Notes: generated by a model not told the origin, from the letters alone. A stretch of 64,000 bases of DNA from an uncultured Lachnospiraceae bacterium (GCA_947632515.1 CANRPO010000010.1:1-64000), one strand, 5' to 3'. Counted from the stretch's first letter, positions 25,339 to 34,556 are shown. Numbers and translations: made by a program.

Positions 25339-27891
25339 ATGAAAAACAGGACGACACGGTTTTTGATCATAAGCGGGATATTGACGATAGCGTTGTGCGT
25401 AGTGATCTTTACGGTGCAGGCGATTCATATGAGCAGGCGGAGCGCGGAGGCGATCAGCGAGCTTGAGGACATCTACATATCGGGAATGAGCGAACAGGCG
25501 GCAAGACACTTTGGCACTACCGTAGAACTCAGAATGATGCAGGTATCGACGATTGTGAATTCCGTGCCTTCCAGGGGCGCCGTCGAATCGTCGATGCGCC
25601 TTACCCTGACATACAATGCAAGGATGCGGGGATTTGCCTATCTTGCGATGTGTTCGAAAGACGGGGCGCTGGAAATGCTCTATGGCAGCCAGCTTGCCGT
25701 GGATGACCAGGACAGTTTTCTCGCGTCGCTTACGCGGGGCGAGCAGAAGATGTCCGTGGGACACGACGGGGACGGCAGGGATGTCGTTTTGATGGGAGTA
25801 CCCGCCGTCTATCCCATGACGGAAGGCGAAAACAGCATCGCCCTCGTGGCGGGGTTTCCGGCAAGCTATATCACGGATACGCTCTCCGTTGACATGGACG
25901 ATTCGAATCTCTACTATGCCATTATACGAGACGACGGGAGCTATATTCTGCGCGACAGCCAAATGCAGGAGAGCGACTATTTTGAGCGTGTGCGCAAGCG
26001 CTATGACAGCGTAGGGGATAAGAGCCCTGAACAGTATATTGAAGAGCTTTCCGCAGCAATGCGGGAGAAACGGAATTACGGCAGCGAGTTCTCGCTGGAC
26101 GGGGAGAGGCGTTTCCTGTACTGCACCAGCCTGCCCTATTCAGACTGGTTTATGATCATGTTCCTGCCCTACGGCAGGCTGGACAAAACCGTCGATACGC
26201 TTGGGGCGCAGTGGACGCGGACGTCTGTGGGCGGCTGCGGGGTGATACTGCTTATGCTGCTGCTTGTCTTTGCGGGGTATTATTGTCTTACAAGGCGGCA
26301 GATGCGGGAGCTGGACGCGGCGAGGACGCTGGCGGAGCAGACAAGCAAGGCGAAGAGCGAATTTTTGTCCAACATGAGCCACGACATCAGGACGCCGATG
26401 AACGGCATCGTGGGAATGACGGCCATCGCGAGCGCAAATATCGAAAATATTCCGCAGGTAAGAAACTGTCTGAAAAAGATCGAGCTTTCCAGCAAGCATC
26501 TGCTGGGGCTTATCAACGATATTCTTGATATGTCGAGGATCGAGAGCGGAAAGCTCACGCTCCACTTCGAGCAGGTGTCCCTGCAGGATACCATACAGAA
26601 TATCGTTGATATGGTACGGCCGCAGAGCAAGACCAAAAAACAGTCGCTGGATGTCTACGTGAGCGACAACATAGCGGAAAATGTGTACTGCGACGGCATA
26701 CGGTTAAATCAGGTCATACTGAACCTCGTCGGAAATGCGATCAAGTTCACCCCCGACGAGGGCGCGGTGCAGATCGAACTGTGCGAGGAGGACTCGCCGC
26801 TCGGCCCGCAGTACGTGAGAGTTCATCTCCGCGTCAGGGACAACGGCATCGGCATGTCGCCGGAGTTTAAAGACAGGGTATTCGAGTCGTTTATGAGAGA
26901 GGACAACGCGAGGGTGCAGAAGACCGAAGGCTCGGGTCTTGGCATGGCGATCACCAAGTATATCGTCGATGCGATGAAGGGCACGATCGAGGTGGAGAGC
27001 GAGCTTGGCAAGGGCAGTGAATTTCATGTGACGCTCGATCTGGAAAAGGCTTGCGAAGGCAAGACCGAAATGCGTCTGCCTGCCTGGGAGGCGCTTGTGG
27101 TGGACGACGACCGGCTCTTGTGCGAGAGCACCGTTTCGGAGCTGAAGGCGCTCGGCGTGAAGACCGCGTGGGCGCTGAGCGGCGAGAGCGCTGTCGGGCT
27201 GGTAAAGGAACGCCGGGCGCAGGGCGGGGATTTTGACGTGATCCTTCTGGACTGGAGACTGCCGGACAGGGATGGCGTCTCGACAGCGAGGGAGATCAGA
27301 AAGTATTGCGGGGAGAAAACGCCGATCATACTCACATCCGCCTACGACTGGGGTGAGTATGAGAGCGAGGCGAAGGCGGCGGGCATAAACGGTTTTCTGG
27401 AAAAGCCGCTGTTGCGCTCCAAGCTGTATGATTGCCTGAAACAGTATGACCGGGGCGCGGAGCCGGGCGGGCAGTCCGATGACAATCAGGCCATTGACTA
27501 CAGCGGGAGAAGATTCCTTGTAGCGGAGGACAACGATCTGAACTGGGAGATCGCGCAGGAACTTATCTCGGGGCTTGGCGCGGAGGTGGAGAGAGCGGAA
27601 AACGGAAAGGTGTGCGTGGAAAAATTTGAACGCTCGGAAAAAGATCATTACGACGCTATTCTGATGGACATCAGGATGCCCGTCATGACGGGCTATGAGG
27701 CGACAAGGGCTATCAGAGCCCTGGAGCGCGAGGATGCCCGGAAAATTCCGATTATAGCCATGAGCGCCGACGCTTTTTCAGATGACGTGAAGCGCTCCTT
27801 GGAGAGCGGCATGAATGCGCACGTGGCAAAACCCATAGATATGGACGAGCTTGCGGTACAGCTTGAAAAGAACCTTAGGAAAAGAAACTGA
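25339..27891 (+). CDS. Hybrid sensor histidine kinase with two receiver domains
   Basis: 850 residues. TM1 (~8-28), an extracellular sensing region (~29-290, Cache-like), TM2 (~294-316). A HisKA domain follows with the phospho-His in FLSNMSHDIRTPMNG (~347), then the ATPase with NLVGNAIKFT and GSGLGMAITK. Two receiver domains come next, with Asp in LLDWRLPDRDG (~637) and LMDIRMPVMTG (~776). There is no output domain, and no response regulator gene is adjacent. The solute-binding lipoprotein starting 36 bases after it is likely its co-sensor. Start codon follows an AGAGACGAA stretch with no strong binding site. Confidence 0.92.
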   Translation: MKNRTTRFLIISGILTIALCVVIFTVQAIHMSRRSAEAISELEDIYISGMSEQAARHFGTTVELRMMQVSTIVNSVPSRGAVESSMRLTLTYNARMRGFAYLAMCSKDGALEMLYGSQLAVDDQDSFLASLTRGEQKMSVGHDGDGRDVVLMGVPAVYPMTEGENSIALVAGFPASYITDTLSVDMDDSNLYYAIIRDDGSYILRDSQMQESDYFERVRKRYDSVGDKSPEQYIEELSAAMREKRNYGSEFSLDGERRFLYCTSLPYSDWFMIMFLPYGRLDKTVDTLGAQWTRTSVGGCGVILLMLLLVFAGYYCLTRRQMRELDAARTLAEQTSKAKSEFLSNMSHDIRTPMNGIVGMTAIASANIENIPQVRNCLKKIELSSKHLLGLINDILDMSRIESGKLTLHFEQVSLQDTIQNIVDMVRPQSKTKKQSLDVYVSDNIAENVYCDGIRLNQVILNLVGNAIKFTPDEGAVQIELCEEDSPLGPQYVRVHLRVRDNGIGMSPEFKDRVFESFMREDNARVQKTEGSGLGMAITKYIVDAMKGTIEVESELGKGSEFHVTLDLEKACEGKTEMRLPAWEALVVDDDRLLCESTVSELKALGVKTAWALSGESAVGLVKERRAQGGDFDVILLDWRLPDRDGVSTAREIRKYCGEKTPIILTSAYDWGEYESEAKAAGINGFLEKPLLRSKLYDCLKQYDRGAEPGGQSDDNQAIDYSGRRFLVAEDNDLNWEIAQELISGLGAEVERAENGKVCVEKFERSEKDHYDAILMDIRMPVMTGYEATRAIRALEREDARKIPIIAMSADAFSDDVKRSLESGMNAHVAKPIDMDELAVQLEKNLRKRN

Positions 27892-27927
27892 GCGCAGCGG
27901 AAGGTGAGAGAAAAGAGGAGGGCGGCG

Positions 27928-29226
27928 ATGAGAAAAGGCATAGCGGTATTTGCGATAGGATTGTCGTTGGGACTTACGGCTTGTCAGGGCGATAAAGCGG
28001 CAGTCGATGAGACGGTGGAAAAAGAGGAAGTGGAGATTTCCCTCTGGACATATCCCGTGGGAAATTGGGGCAATCCGAGTACGGTGGCGGAGCTGCTTAC
28101 GGATTTCCAACAGCAATACCCGGATATTCATGTGTCGGTAAAGTGCCTGACCTATGAGGAGGGCGACGCCGAGATAAACGAGGCGATCGAGCAGGGAACG
28201 GCTCCCGACCTGGTCTTTGAAGGCCCTGAGCGCCTTGTGGCGGACTGGGGCAGCAGAGGGGTGATGGCCGATCTGACGGATGTGTGGGAGACCGGGAGCG
28301 CGGCGGAGGGGATATACGATAATGTGCGCGCGGCGTGCAGGCACAGCAACGGAGAATATTACGAGTTTCCGCTGTGTATGACCACTCACTGTATGGCTAT
28401 CAATTACGATATGTTTCAGGCGGCGGGCGCGCTGCAGTACATAGACGAGGAAAACCGCACGTGGACTACCCGGGATTTCGCAGAGGCGGTGAAGGCGCTT
28501 GTGGCATATGGTCAGGAGGATGTGGGAGTCGTATACTGCGGCGGGCAGGGCGGCGATCAGGGGACCAGGGCTCTCGTCACCAATCTTTATGGCGGCGCGT
28601 TTACCAATCCTGAGCACACGGAATATACTGCCAGCGATCCCAGGAATGTGAAAGCGCTTGAGATGCTCAGAGATCTGGACGGCATCAGCTTTGCGCCCGA
28701 CATTGTGGGCGGCGACGAGATACAGCGCTTTACGGACGGCGAACTCGCCATGGCGTTTTGCTGGAACGCCTCGCTGGAGCTTAATCAGACGCTGAACAAT
28801 CCGAATCTGGATTTCGAGATCATGCCGATGACATTTCCCACGGACAGCGGCACACCGAATCTGCAGGGCGGCATCTGGGGTTTCGGCATATTCGACAATG
28901 GGGACGAGGCAAGGCTGGAGGCGGCGAAAACCTTTATAAAATTTATGACGGAAGACGAGAAGGAATACCGAAAGGCGGTGATCGCCGCAGCACAGTTCCC
29001 CGCGAAAAATGACGACTCCATATACGCAAATGATGAGTTTATGAATGAGTACAGCATGTTTATGCGCTATATGGGCGACTATTATCAGGTGACGACAAAC
29101 TGGGCGAACGCGCGCACGGCATGGTGGAATATGCTCCGGAGCGTAGGAAGGGGCGATGATGTCGGGGACGCGCTCGCAAACTTTGACGCGGAGGCGAATC
29201 AAGGCGTCGCGGCGGTAGGGGATTGA
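27928..29226 (+). CDS. Solute-binding lipoprotein (family 1 extracellular binding protein)
   Basis: 432 residues from the ATG at 27928 (GAGGAGGG upstream). Signal peptide with lipobox LTAC, Cys ~19 of the mature anchor. The body has family 1 features: ISLWTYPVGNW, LLTDFQQQYPDIHVSV and a hinge around GELAMAFCWNAS, typical of sugar or oligosaccharide binders. No ABC permease is nearby, so this copy may present its ligand to the preceding kinase instead of feeding a transporter. The last residues (GVAAVGD) run to the stop. Confidence 0.88.
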   Translation: MRKGIAVFAIGLSLGLTACQGDKAAVDETVEKEEVEISLWTYPVGNWGNPSTVAELLTDFQQQYPDIHVSVKCLTYEEGDAEINEAIEQGTAPDLVFEGPERLVADWGSRGVMADLTDVWETGSAAEGIYDNVRAACRHSNGEYYEFPLCMTTHCMAINYDMFQAAGALQYIDEENRTWTTRDFAEAVKALVAYGQEDVGVVYCGGQGGDQGTRALVTNLYGGAFTNPEHTEYTASDPRNVKALEMLRDLDGISFAPDIVGGDEIQRFTDGELAMAFCWNASLELNQTLNNPNLDFEIMPMTFPTDSGTPNLQGGIWGFGIFDNGDEARLEAAKTFIKFMTEDEKEYRKAVIAAAQFPAKNDDSIYANDEFMNEYSMFMRYMGDYYQVTTNWANARTAWWNMLRSVGRGDDVGDALANFDAEANQGVAAVGD

Positions 29227-29287
29227 GATATATTATGTCAACCTAATCCGCAGCGGCGGACAATACGGGCGCGGGAGAAAATGCGGT

Positions 29288-30286
29288 ATGCGTTTGGTGA
29301 TCGGCGGTTCATGGCAAGGCAAGTGGGAATATGTAAAAAGAAAATACGGGCTGGAGGATGCGCAGATATGGCAGGGCACGTCCCCGTCGCTCCCCCCCGG
29401 CACAGCCGCCATATACGGTTTACATAATATAATCAAACGGATGCTGTCGGAAAGCGGCGCGGAAAAGGAGCCGGAGCGGTATGTCCTGGGCCGCGTCAGG
29501 GAATGGGTACGGCTCTGTCCCGACTGTATTCTGATCTGCGACGAGGTGGGCGGCGGCATCGTGCCTGTTAAGAGAGAGGAGCGGGACTACAGGGAGTGCG
29601 TGGGAAGAGTGCTGTGCGAGCTGGCGCGGGAGGCGGACTCGGTGGAGCGCGTGTACTGCGGCGTCGGGCAGACGATCAAGCGCACGGTCTTGGTGGCGCT
29701 GCTGCGCCATGGCGCCACGGAGAGCAATCTGCGGGGACGGTATCTCGGCGTCACCGACGAGCCGCTTAGTGAAGAGGGCATTGCGGCGCTGCGGGAGCGG
29801 AGACAAGAAGGGCTCTATCCGCCTGTGGCGCGGGTCGTGACAAGTCCGCTGTGCAGATGCAGGCAGACCGCGCAGATACTCTATCCCGATATTTCAGGAG
29901 AGGTCGTACAGGAACTTCGCGAGACAGATTTCGGACTGTTTGAGGGCAAAAATCACGGGGAGCTTATGGCGGACAAGAGGCTGCGGGAGACGTATCAGGC
30001 GTGGATCGACAGCGGCGGCAGGCTGCCTTTCCCGGAAGGGGAGTCCATGGAGCAGAGTATGAGACGGTGCGGACGGGCTTTTGAACAATTACTGCCGACG
30101 CTGACAGACAGTACGGCCCTCATCGTTCACGGCGGGACGATCATGGGGATTCTGGGTACGCACATTCTCCCAAGACGGGATTATTTCGACTATCGGTGCG
30201 ACAACGGGACGGGGTATCTGTGCCGCGTGGAACTGACGGGGGACGGAGCGCTGTACCGCATGGAAATCGCGCGGCGTCTGGGATAA
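29288..30286 (+). CDS. Fusion of a CobU-like nucleotide-binding domain with CobC-type alpha-ribazole phosphatase
   Basis: 332 residues. The N-terminal ~130 residues (MRLVIGGSWQGKWEYVKRKY and later CDEVGGGIVPV) resemble CobU but with an altered P-loop. The C-terminal domain starts LVALLRHGATESNLRGRYLG, a histidine phosphatase with catalytic His in RHG, the RCRQTAQ block, LRETDFGLFEGK, and a second His in IVHGGTIMG. CobC removes the phosphate from alpha-ribazole phosphate or adenosylcobalamin phosphate. A classical CobU is also encoded at 20902, so the N-terminal part may be a non-catalytic or specialised copy. Motif copies lie before (29232) and within (29418) the gene. Confidence 0.82.
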   Translation: MRLVIGGSWQGKWEYVKRKYGLEDAQIWQGTSPSLPPGTAAIYGLHNIIKRMLSESGAEKEPERYVLGRVREWVRLCPDCILICDEVGGGIVPVKREERDYRECVGRVLCELAREADSVERVYCGVGQTIKRTVLVALLRHGATESNLRGRYLGVTDEPLSEEGIAALRERRQEGLYPPVARVVTSPLCRCRQTAQILYPDISGEVVQELRETDFGLFEGKNHGELMADKRLRETYQAWIDSGGRLPFPEGESMEQSMRRCGRAFEQLLPTLTDSTALIVHGGTIMGILGTHILPRRDYFDYRCDNGTGYLCRVELTGDGALYRMEIARRLG

Positions 30287-30367
30287 GGAGCGTCTGTCGG
30301 CACGGCGCGGCGGTATAGGCACGCACGGGCGTGGCACAGATTCGAAACGCGCGGAGAGGGAGAAGTC

Positions 30368-31354
30368 ATGACAGTGATCGCAAACCGCATCATCTGCCTT
30401 TTCATAGGGATCGCGCTGGATGCGCTGCTTGGCGACCCGTACAGACTGCCCCATCCCGTCAGGGGGATCGGGAGACTGATCGGCGCCTTGGAGCGGCGTC
30501 TGCTGCGGGAGAGCGATAGCGCGGCGGCGAAGAGACGGCGCGGCGTTCTGCTCGTTCTGCTCGTGACGGCGGCGTCAGGGGGCGCAGCGCTTGCCGTGCT
30601 CGCGGCGGCTTACCGCGTTCATCACAGCGTTGGAGTCGCGGTGGAGAGCGTTCTCTGCTATCAGATGCTGGCTATGAAGTGCCTGCGGACAGAGAGCATG
30701 AAGGTGTATCGCGCGCTCAGGGCAGGCGATACCGGGCAGGCGAGAAACGCCGTCTCCATGATCGTCGGCAGGGACACGGGCCGGCTGGACGGGGCAGGTA
30801 TCGCGCGGGCGGCGGTGGAAACCGTGGCGGAGAACACTTCCGACGGCGTCGTAGCGCCGCTGTTCTATATGTTCCTCGGCGGCGCGCCTCTCGGCGTGCT
30901 GTACAAGGCGGTCAACACTATGGATTCCATGATCGGCTATAAGAGCGAAAAATATGCGGATTTCGGCAGATGCGCGGCGAAACTGGACGATGCGGCGAAT
31001 TTTTTCCCCAGCCGGATCGCCGCTGTGCTGATGATTGCCGCATCAAAGTTATGTAAACCAAAAGACCGATATTCCGCGAAGAATGCGCTGCGCATTTTTC
31101 GGCGTGACCGATTCAGGCACGCCAGCCCTAACTCCGCCCAGACGGAGGCGGTTTGTGCCGGCGCGCTGGGGATCCGTTTGGCGGGGGATGCGTGGTACTT
31201 TGGAAAAAAGGTGGAAAAACCTTATATCGGGGACGATGTGAGGCCGATCGAGGCGGAGGATATTGTGCGGGCGAACAGGCTGCTCTACGGCACGTCGTTT
31301 CTGATGTGGGCGCTCTGTGAGGGCGTGTTGGCGGCGGTTCTGTGTCTTGTGTGA
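30368..31354 (+). CDS. cbiB: Adenosylcobinamide-phosphate synthase
   Basis: 328 residues, integral membrane. GIALDALLGDPYRLPHPVRGIGRLI, the AVETVAENTSDGVVAPLFYMFLGGAPLGVLYKAVNTMDSMIGYK block and the C-terminal NRLLYGTSFLMWAL are diagnostic. It attaches aminopropanol (or its phosphate) to adenosylcobyric acid. GGGAGAAG precedes the ATG. A copy of GTTATGTAAAC (31048-31058) gives SKLCKPKD in a loop of the protein. Confidence 0.94.
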   Translation: MTVIANRIICLFIGIALDALLGDPYRLPHPVRGIGRLIGALERRLLRESDSAAAKRRRGVLLVLLVTAASGGAALAVLAAAYRVHHSVGVAVESVLCYQMLAMKCLRTESMKVYRALRAGDTGQARNAVSMIVGRDTGRLDGAGIARAAVETVAENTSDGVVAPLFYMFLGGAPLGVLYKAVNTMDSMIGYKSEKYADFGRCAAKLDDAANFFPSRIAAVLMIAASKLCKPKDRYSAKNALRIFRRDRFRHASPNSAQTEAVCAGALGIRLAGDAWYFGKKVEKPYIGDDVRPIEAEDIVRANRLLYGTSFLMWALCEGVLAAVLCLV

Positions 31355-31362
31355 GACAAATA

Positions 31363-31438
31363 GTTTACATAACTTTACAAGTTGATTTACATAACTTTGA
31401 AAATAGTTTACATAATTTCCAGAATGGGTTTACATAAT
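31363..31438 (-). repeat. Array of four motifs between cbiB and cobQ
   Basis: GTTTACATAAC (31363), ATTTACATAAC (31385), GTTTACATAAT (31406) and GTTTACATAAT (31428), all in the same orientation, spaced 22, 21 and 22 bases. This is close to two turns of the helix per step. It fills nearly the whole intergenic gap before cobQ and would cover its promoter. Confidence 0.9.
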
Positions 31439-31462
31439 ATATCGCAGAGGACGGAAAGGAAA

Positions 31463-33058
31463 ATGTCTCGAAATCTCATGATTCAGGGGACCATGTCGAA
31501 CGCGGGCAAAAGTCTGCTCGTGGCAGGCATTCTGCGGGTGCTCAGACAGGACGGGTACTGTGCGGCCCCCTTCAAATCCCAGAACATGGCGCTCAATTCC
31601 TACGTGACGGCGGACGGGCTGGAGATGGGGCGGGCGCAGGTCATGCAGGCGGAGGCGGCGTGCATCGCGCCTGAGGTGTGCATGAACCCGATCCTGCTAA
31701 AACCCACCGGCGACGTGGGTTCCCAGGTGATCGTTCACGGCAGGGTGCGGGGCAACTATACGGCGCAGGAATATTTTCGGATGAAGAGAGAACTGATCCC
31801 CGATATTCTGCGCGCCTATGAGCAGCTGCGGGAGCGAGCGGACATCATCGTGCTGGAAGGTGCGGGCAGTCCCGCAGAGATCAATCTGAAAGCGGACGAC
31901 ATCGTCAATATGGGGATGGCGAAACTGGTGGACGCTCCCGTGCTGCTTGTGGGGGACATCGACAGGGGCGGCGTGTTCGCCCAGCTCTTAGGGACGGTGG
32001 AACTCTTGGAAGAAGAGGAGCGCAGACGCATCAAGGGGTTTGTCATCAACAAGTTTCGAGGCGATGAGAAACTGCTGTCCCCCGGGCCTGAGATGCTTTT
32101 CGGAAAATGTGGGATTCCCACGCTGGGCGTGCTGCCCTATCTGAAACTGCAGCTCGACGACGAGGACAGCCTGTCGGAGCGGCTGGCCTACAGACAGCCT
32201 GTTTGGGAGGACGGAAACAGGATAGACATTGCGGTGATACGCCTGCCGCACATTTCCAACTTTACGGACTTTAACCCGCTCATAAGATACCCGTTCGTGT
32301 GGCTCAGCTACGTGGAAAACGCGGCACAGATGGAGCGTATGGGAACGCCCGACCTGATCATACTGCCGGGCAGTAAGAATACGGTTCGGGATATGGCGTG
32401 GCTGCGCGAGACGGGGTTGGAAAACGTGATTCTGGAGCAGGCTGCGCGCGGCTGCAGGGTGCTGGGGATCTGCGGCGGCTATCAGATGCTTGGCGGGACG
32501 ATCACGGACGCTGCGGGGAGCGAGGGCGGCGGCGCGATCCGGGGCATGGGACTTCTGCCCGTAGATACTGTCTACCGCGCGGATAAGAGACTGGAGCGGA
32601 CGGCGGGGACGGTTCGGAAACTGCCGCCTGCGTGGCGTGCGTTTGACGGCCTTTCTGTGGAAGGGTATGAGATCCATATGGGAGTGACGGAATACCGTGC
32701 GGACGATGCGGCGGAGCTTACGGGGACAGAAGATGCCGCAGACAAGGCAAGGGCCGGAGACGGCAGGGACGGCGGCATGACGCCGTTCTGCATATTGGCG
32801 GACGGCAGGGCGGACGGCTGTGTGAAGGGCAGGACGTTTGGCACCTATCTGCACGGCGTCCTCGAGACGGACGAGTTTACCGGGCGGCTGCTTCTCCTTC
32901 TGGGGACGGAAAAAGGGATGGATAGAGGGCGCTTGGAGGCGGCCATCGCAGAATGCATGGAGTACCGCGCGTTCAAGGAATCCCAGTACGACCTTTTGGC
33001 GGACGCGGTGCGGGAGCATCTGGATATGGAGCGGGTGTATAAGATCATAGGCGCTTGA
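31463..33058 (+). CDS. cobQ: Cobyric acid synthase (CobQ/CbiP)
   Basis: 531 residues from the ATG at 31463 (GGAAAGG upstream). N-terminal ATP domain with MIQGTMSNAGKSLLVAGILR, APFKSQNMALNSYVT and LEGAGSPAEINL. C-terminal amidase domain with ILPGSKNTVRDM, the catalytic Cys in VLGICGGYQMLGG (~337) and the His in GTYLHGVLE. It amidates side chains b, d, e and g using glutamine and ATP. The last quarter has an Ala/Asp/Gly insert. It follows a four-copy motif array and no longer overlaps cbiB. Confidence 0.95.
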   Translation: MSRNLMIQGTMSNAGKSLLVAGILRVLRQDGYCAAPFKSQNMALNSYVTADGLEMGRAQVMQAEAACIAPEVCMNPILLKPTGDVGSQVIVHGRVRGNYTAQEYFRMKRELIPDILRAYEQLRERADIIVLEGAGSPAEINLKADDIVNMGMAKLVDAPVLLVGDIDRGGVFAQLLGTVELLEEEERRRIKGFVINKFRGDEKLLSPGPEMLFGKCGIPTLGVLPYLKLQLDDEDSLSERLAYRQPVWEDGNRIDIAVIRLPHISNFTDFNPLIRYPFVWLSYVENAAQMERMGTPDLIILPGSKNTVRDMAWLRETGLENVILEQAARGCRVLGICGGYQMLGGTITDAAGSEGGGAIRGMGLLPVDTVYRADKRLERTAGTVRKLPPAWRAFDGLSVEGYEIHMGVTEYRADDAAELTGTEDAADKARAGDGRDGGMTPFCILADGRADGCVKGRTFGTYLHGVLETDEFTGRLLLLLGTEKGMDRGRLEAAIAECMEYRAFKESQYDLLADAVREHLDMERVYKIIGA

Positions 33059-33344
33059 TAAAAGCGCCTACTTGCTTTTTGCCCCATATTTCATGGAGAT
33101 GAATACGGCGATAAAAATGACGACGATTCCGGCGATGCTGTTGGGCTTGCTATACAGAAGTTTTCTTTTTCGCTTTCATAGTGTTTCACGCCTCCCCTCC
33201 AAAACAGTAGTTGTATCTGTTAATTTATGGTATCACAGGAGATAAAATAATAACAAATTTTGTTTTCCAAAGAGGAGGAGAGAGATTATGAGAAAGCATT
33301 TTAGCGTATGAAACATTACATCATCACTCACTCATAACAACTTG

Positions 33345-33382
33345 AAACGTCGCACTTGCGAAAATGCAGGTGCGATGTTTTA
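33345..33382 (+). terminator. Terminator in the 33059-33425 gap
   Basis: ACGTCGCACTTGC (33348-33360) pairs with GCAGGTGCGATGTTTT (33366-33381) around a short A-rich loop, followed by TAATAAAA. It would end the cobQ transcript. A short minus-strand frame with a membrane-like segment at about 33070-33170 has no start codon. Nothing else is supportable in this gap. Confidence 0.6.
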
Positions 33383-33425
33383 ATAAAAGGGGAGAAACGA
33401 TCAAGATGTACAGAGGTGTTTGCAG

Positions 33426-34124
33426 ATGAAGAAAGTGATAGGCGTCATGCCGCTGTGGGACGATGAGAAGGAGAGCCTTTGGATGCTGCCGGGCTATCCG
33501 GACGGGATCAGGGAGTCGGGCGGACTGCCGTTTATCTTTCCGCTCACGACGGACAGGGAGGAGATTGCGCAGCTTTGCAGTATGTGCGGCGGTTTCCTCT
33601 TTACGGGCGGTCATGATGTCTGTCCTGAACTGTACGGAGAGAGCCCTCTGCCGGGGCTGGTCGTATCCTGCAGAGAGCGCGACGAGTTGGAAAAACAGGT
33701 TTTGGATCATGCGGTCGCGGAGAACAAGGCGATTCTCGGTATCTGCAGAGGCATTCAATTCATCAATGCGGCGCTCGGCGGGACGCTCTATCAGGATCTT
33801 CCGTCCCAGCATCCGTCCGATACGGAGCATCACATGACGGCGCCCTACAACAGAGAATGCCACCGCGTCAGCATCCGTAGGGATTCCGCGCTGTACGGTC
33901 TGCTGGGGACGGAGACGCTGGGTGTCAACAGCTATCACCATCAGGCTGTCAGGACGGTAGCGCCGGGGCTGCAGATCATGGCATGGTCGGAGGACGGGCT
34001 TGCGGAGGCAGTCTGCATGGAGCATAAGAAATTTATCTGGGCGGTGCAGTGGCATCCGGAATTTTCCTACAGAACAGACGAGAACAGCAGGAAGATCTTC
34101 AGGGCGTTTGTGGAGAACTGTTAG
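33426..34124 (+). CDS. Class I glutamine amidotransferase, peptidase C26 / gamma-glutamyl-GABA hydrolase type
   Basis: 232 residues from the ATG at 33426 (AGAGGTG upstream). The catalytic Cys is in ILGICRGIQFINAALGG, with GGHDVCPELYGE ahead of it and the His-Glu pair in AVQWHPEFS. It follows the PuuD family, which removes gamma-glutamyl groups. It follows the cobQ terminator, so it is a separate unit. A general amidase role, including one on corrinoid or folate glutamate, cannot be excluded. Confidence 0.85.
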   Translation: MKKVIGVMPLWDDEKESLWMLPGYPDGIRESGGLPFIFPLTTDREEIAQLCSMCGGFLFTGGHDVCPELYGESPLPGLVVSCRERDELEKQVLDHAVAENKAILGICRGIQFINAALGGTLYQDLPSQHPSDTEHHMTAPYNRECHRVSIRRDSALYGLLGTETLGVNSYHHQAVRTVAPGLQIMAWSEDGLAEAVCMEHKKFIWAVQWHPEFSYRTDENSRKIFRAFVENC

Positions 34125-34203
34125 CTTTGCCCTGCATATGCGCTCATGGGATGAAACAAACCACGGAGCGGCGCTCGGATGCAGCGCAGGAAGGAGTAGA
34201 TTC

Positions 34204-34359
34204 ATGGCGATACACAAGGTTGCGGTCATATCAGATACCCACGGCATTCTGCGACAGGAAGTGATAGAAGTGCTGAAAACGACAGAGCGCATCCTGCACG
34301 GCGGGGACATTACCTCGAAAAAGGTGCCGGATAAGCTGAGTGAGATCGCGGGGCTGTGA
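34204..34359 (+). pseudogene. N-terminal stub of a YfcE/MJ0936-type metallophosphoesterase
   Basis: 51 residues only. It has the first two metal motifs (VISDTHG and LHGGDIT), then stops at 34359, where the family normally continues for another ~110 residues with NHD and GHTH motifs. GGAAGGAGTAG precedes the ATG. The toxin-antitoxin locus starts right after the break, so that insertion probably truncated the gene. Confidence 0.8.
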
Positions 34360-34389
34360 AAGACGGCAGAAAAGATTTTATTTGCGGGA

Positions 34390-34419
34390 TTGACATAGTA
34401 AACCGGCTATTTGTATAAT
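34390..34419 (+). promoter_or_regulatory. Promoter of the toxI-toxN locus
   Basis: TTGACA (34390-34395), 18 bases, TATAAT (34414-34419): a near-consensus vegetative promoter 26 bases ahead of the repeats. Strong constant transcription is typical of type III toxin-antitoxin loci. Confidence 0.85.
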
Positions 34420-34444
34420 ACTGATAAGGAGTAGCGATACTCTC

Positions 34445-34555
34445 AAAGCGGTGTACCCTGCCATTCTAAGTGGGAGCCAAAAAAGCGGTGTACCCTACCA
34501 TTCTGAGTGGGAGCCAAAAAAGCGGTGTACCCTACCATCTAGTGGGAACTGAAAA
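34445..34555 (+). ncRNA. toxI: ToxI-type antitoxin RNA: three tandem 37-base repeats
   Basis: Three direct repeats of about 37 bases (AGCGGTGTACCC core at 34484, period 37 bases; the last copy is slightly shortened) lie between a strong promoter and a terminator, just before a ToxN/AbiQ-type toxin gene. In this system each processed RNA repeat folds into a pseudoknot that binds and inhibits one toxin. No spacers separate the repeats, so this is not a CRISPR array. Confidence 0.88.
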
Positions 34556-34556
34556 G

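Noticed and set aside
8834-31438. Motif arrays read as the repeated ends of an IS21-type element
   Set aside because: Terminal repeat arrays occur in that family, but no transposase gene or fragment lies between or near the arrays, and many copies sit in intact genes. Kept only as an alternative origin.
33069-33180. Minus-strand small membrane peptide in the gap after cobQ
   Set aside because: A hydrophobic frame exists but has no start codon; the ATG with a good binding site is in another frame and stops after nine codons. Possibly a decayed gene, not supportable.
34445-34555. Three direct repeats could be a short CRISPR array
   Set aside because: The repeats are directly tandem with a 37-base period and no unique spacers, no cas genes are present, and a ToxN/AbiQ-type toxin follows. 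They fit a ToxI RNA.
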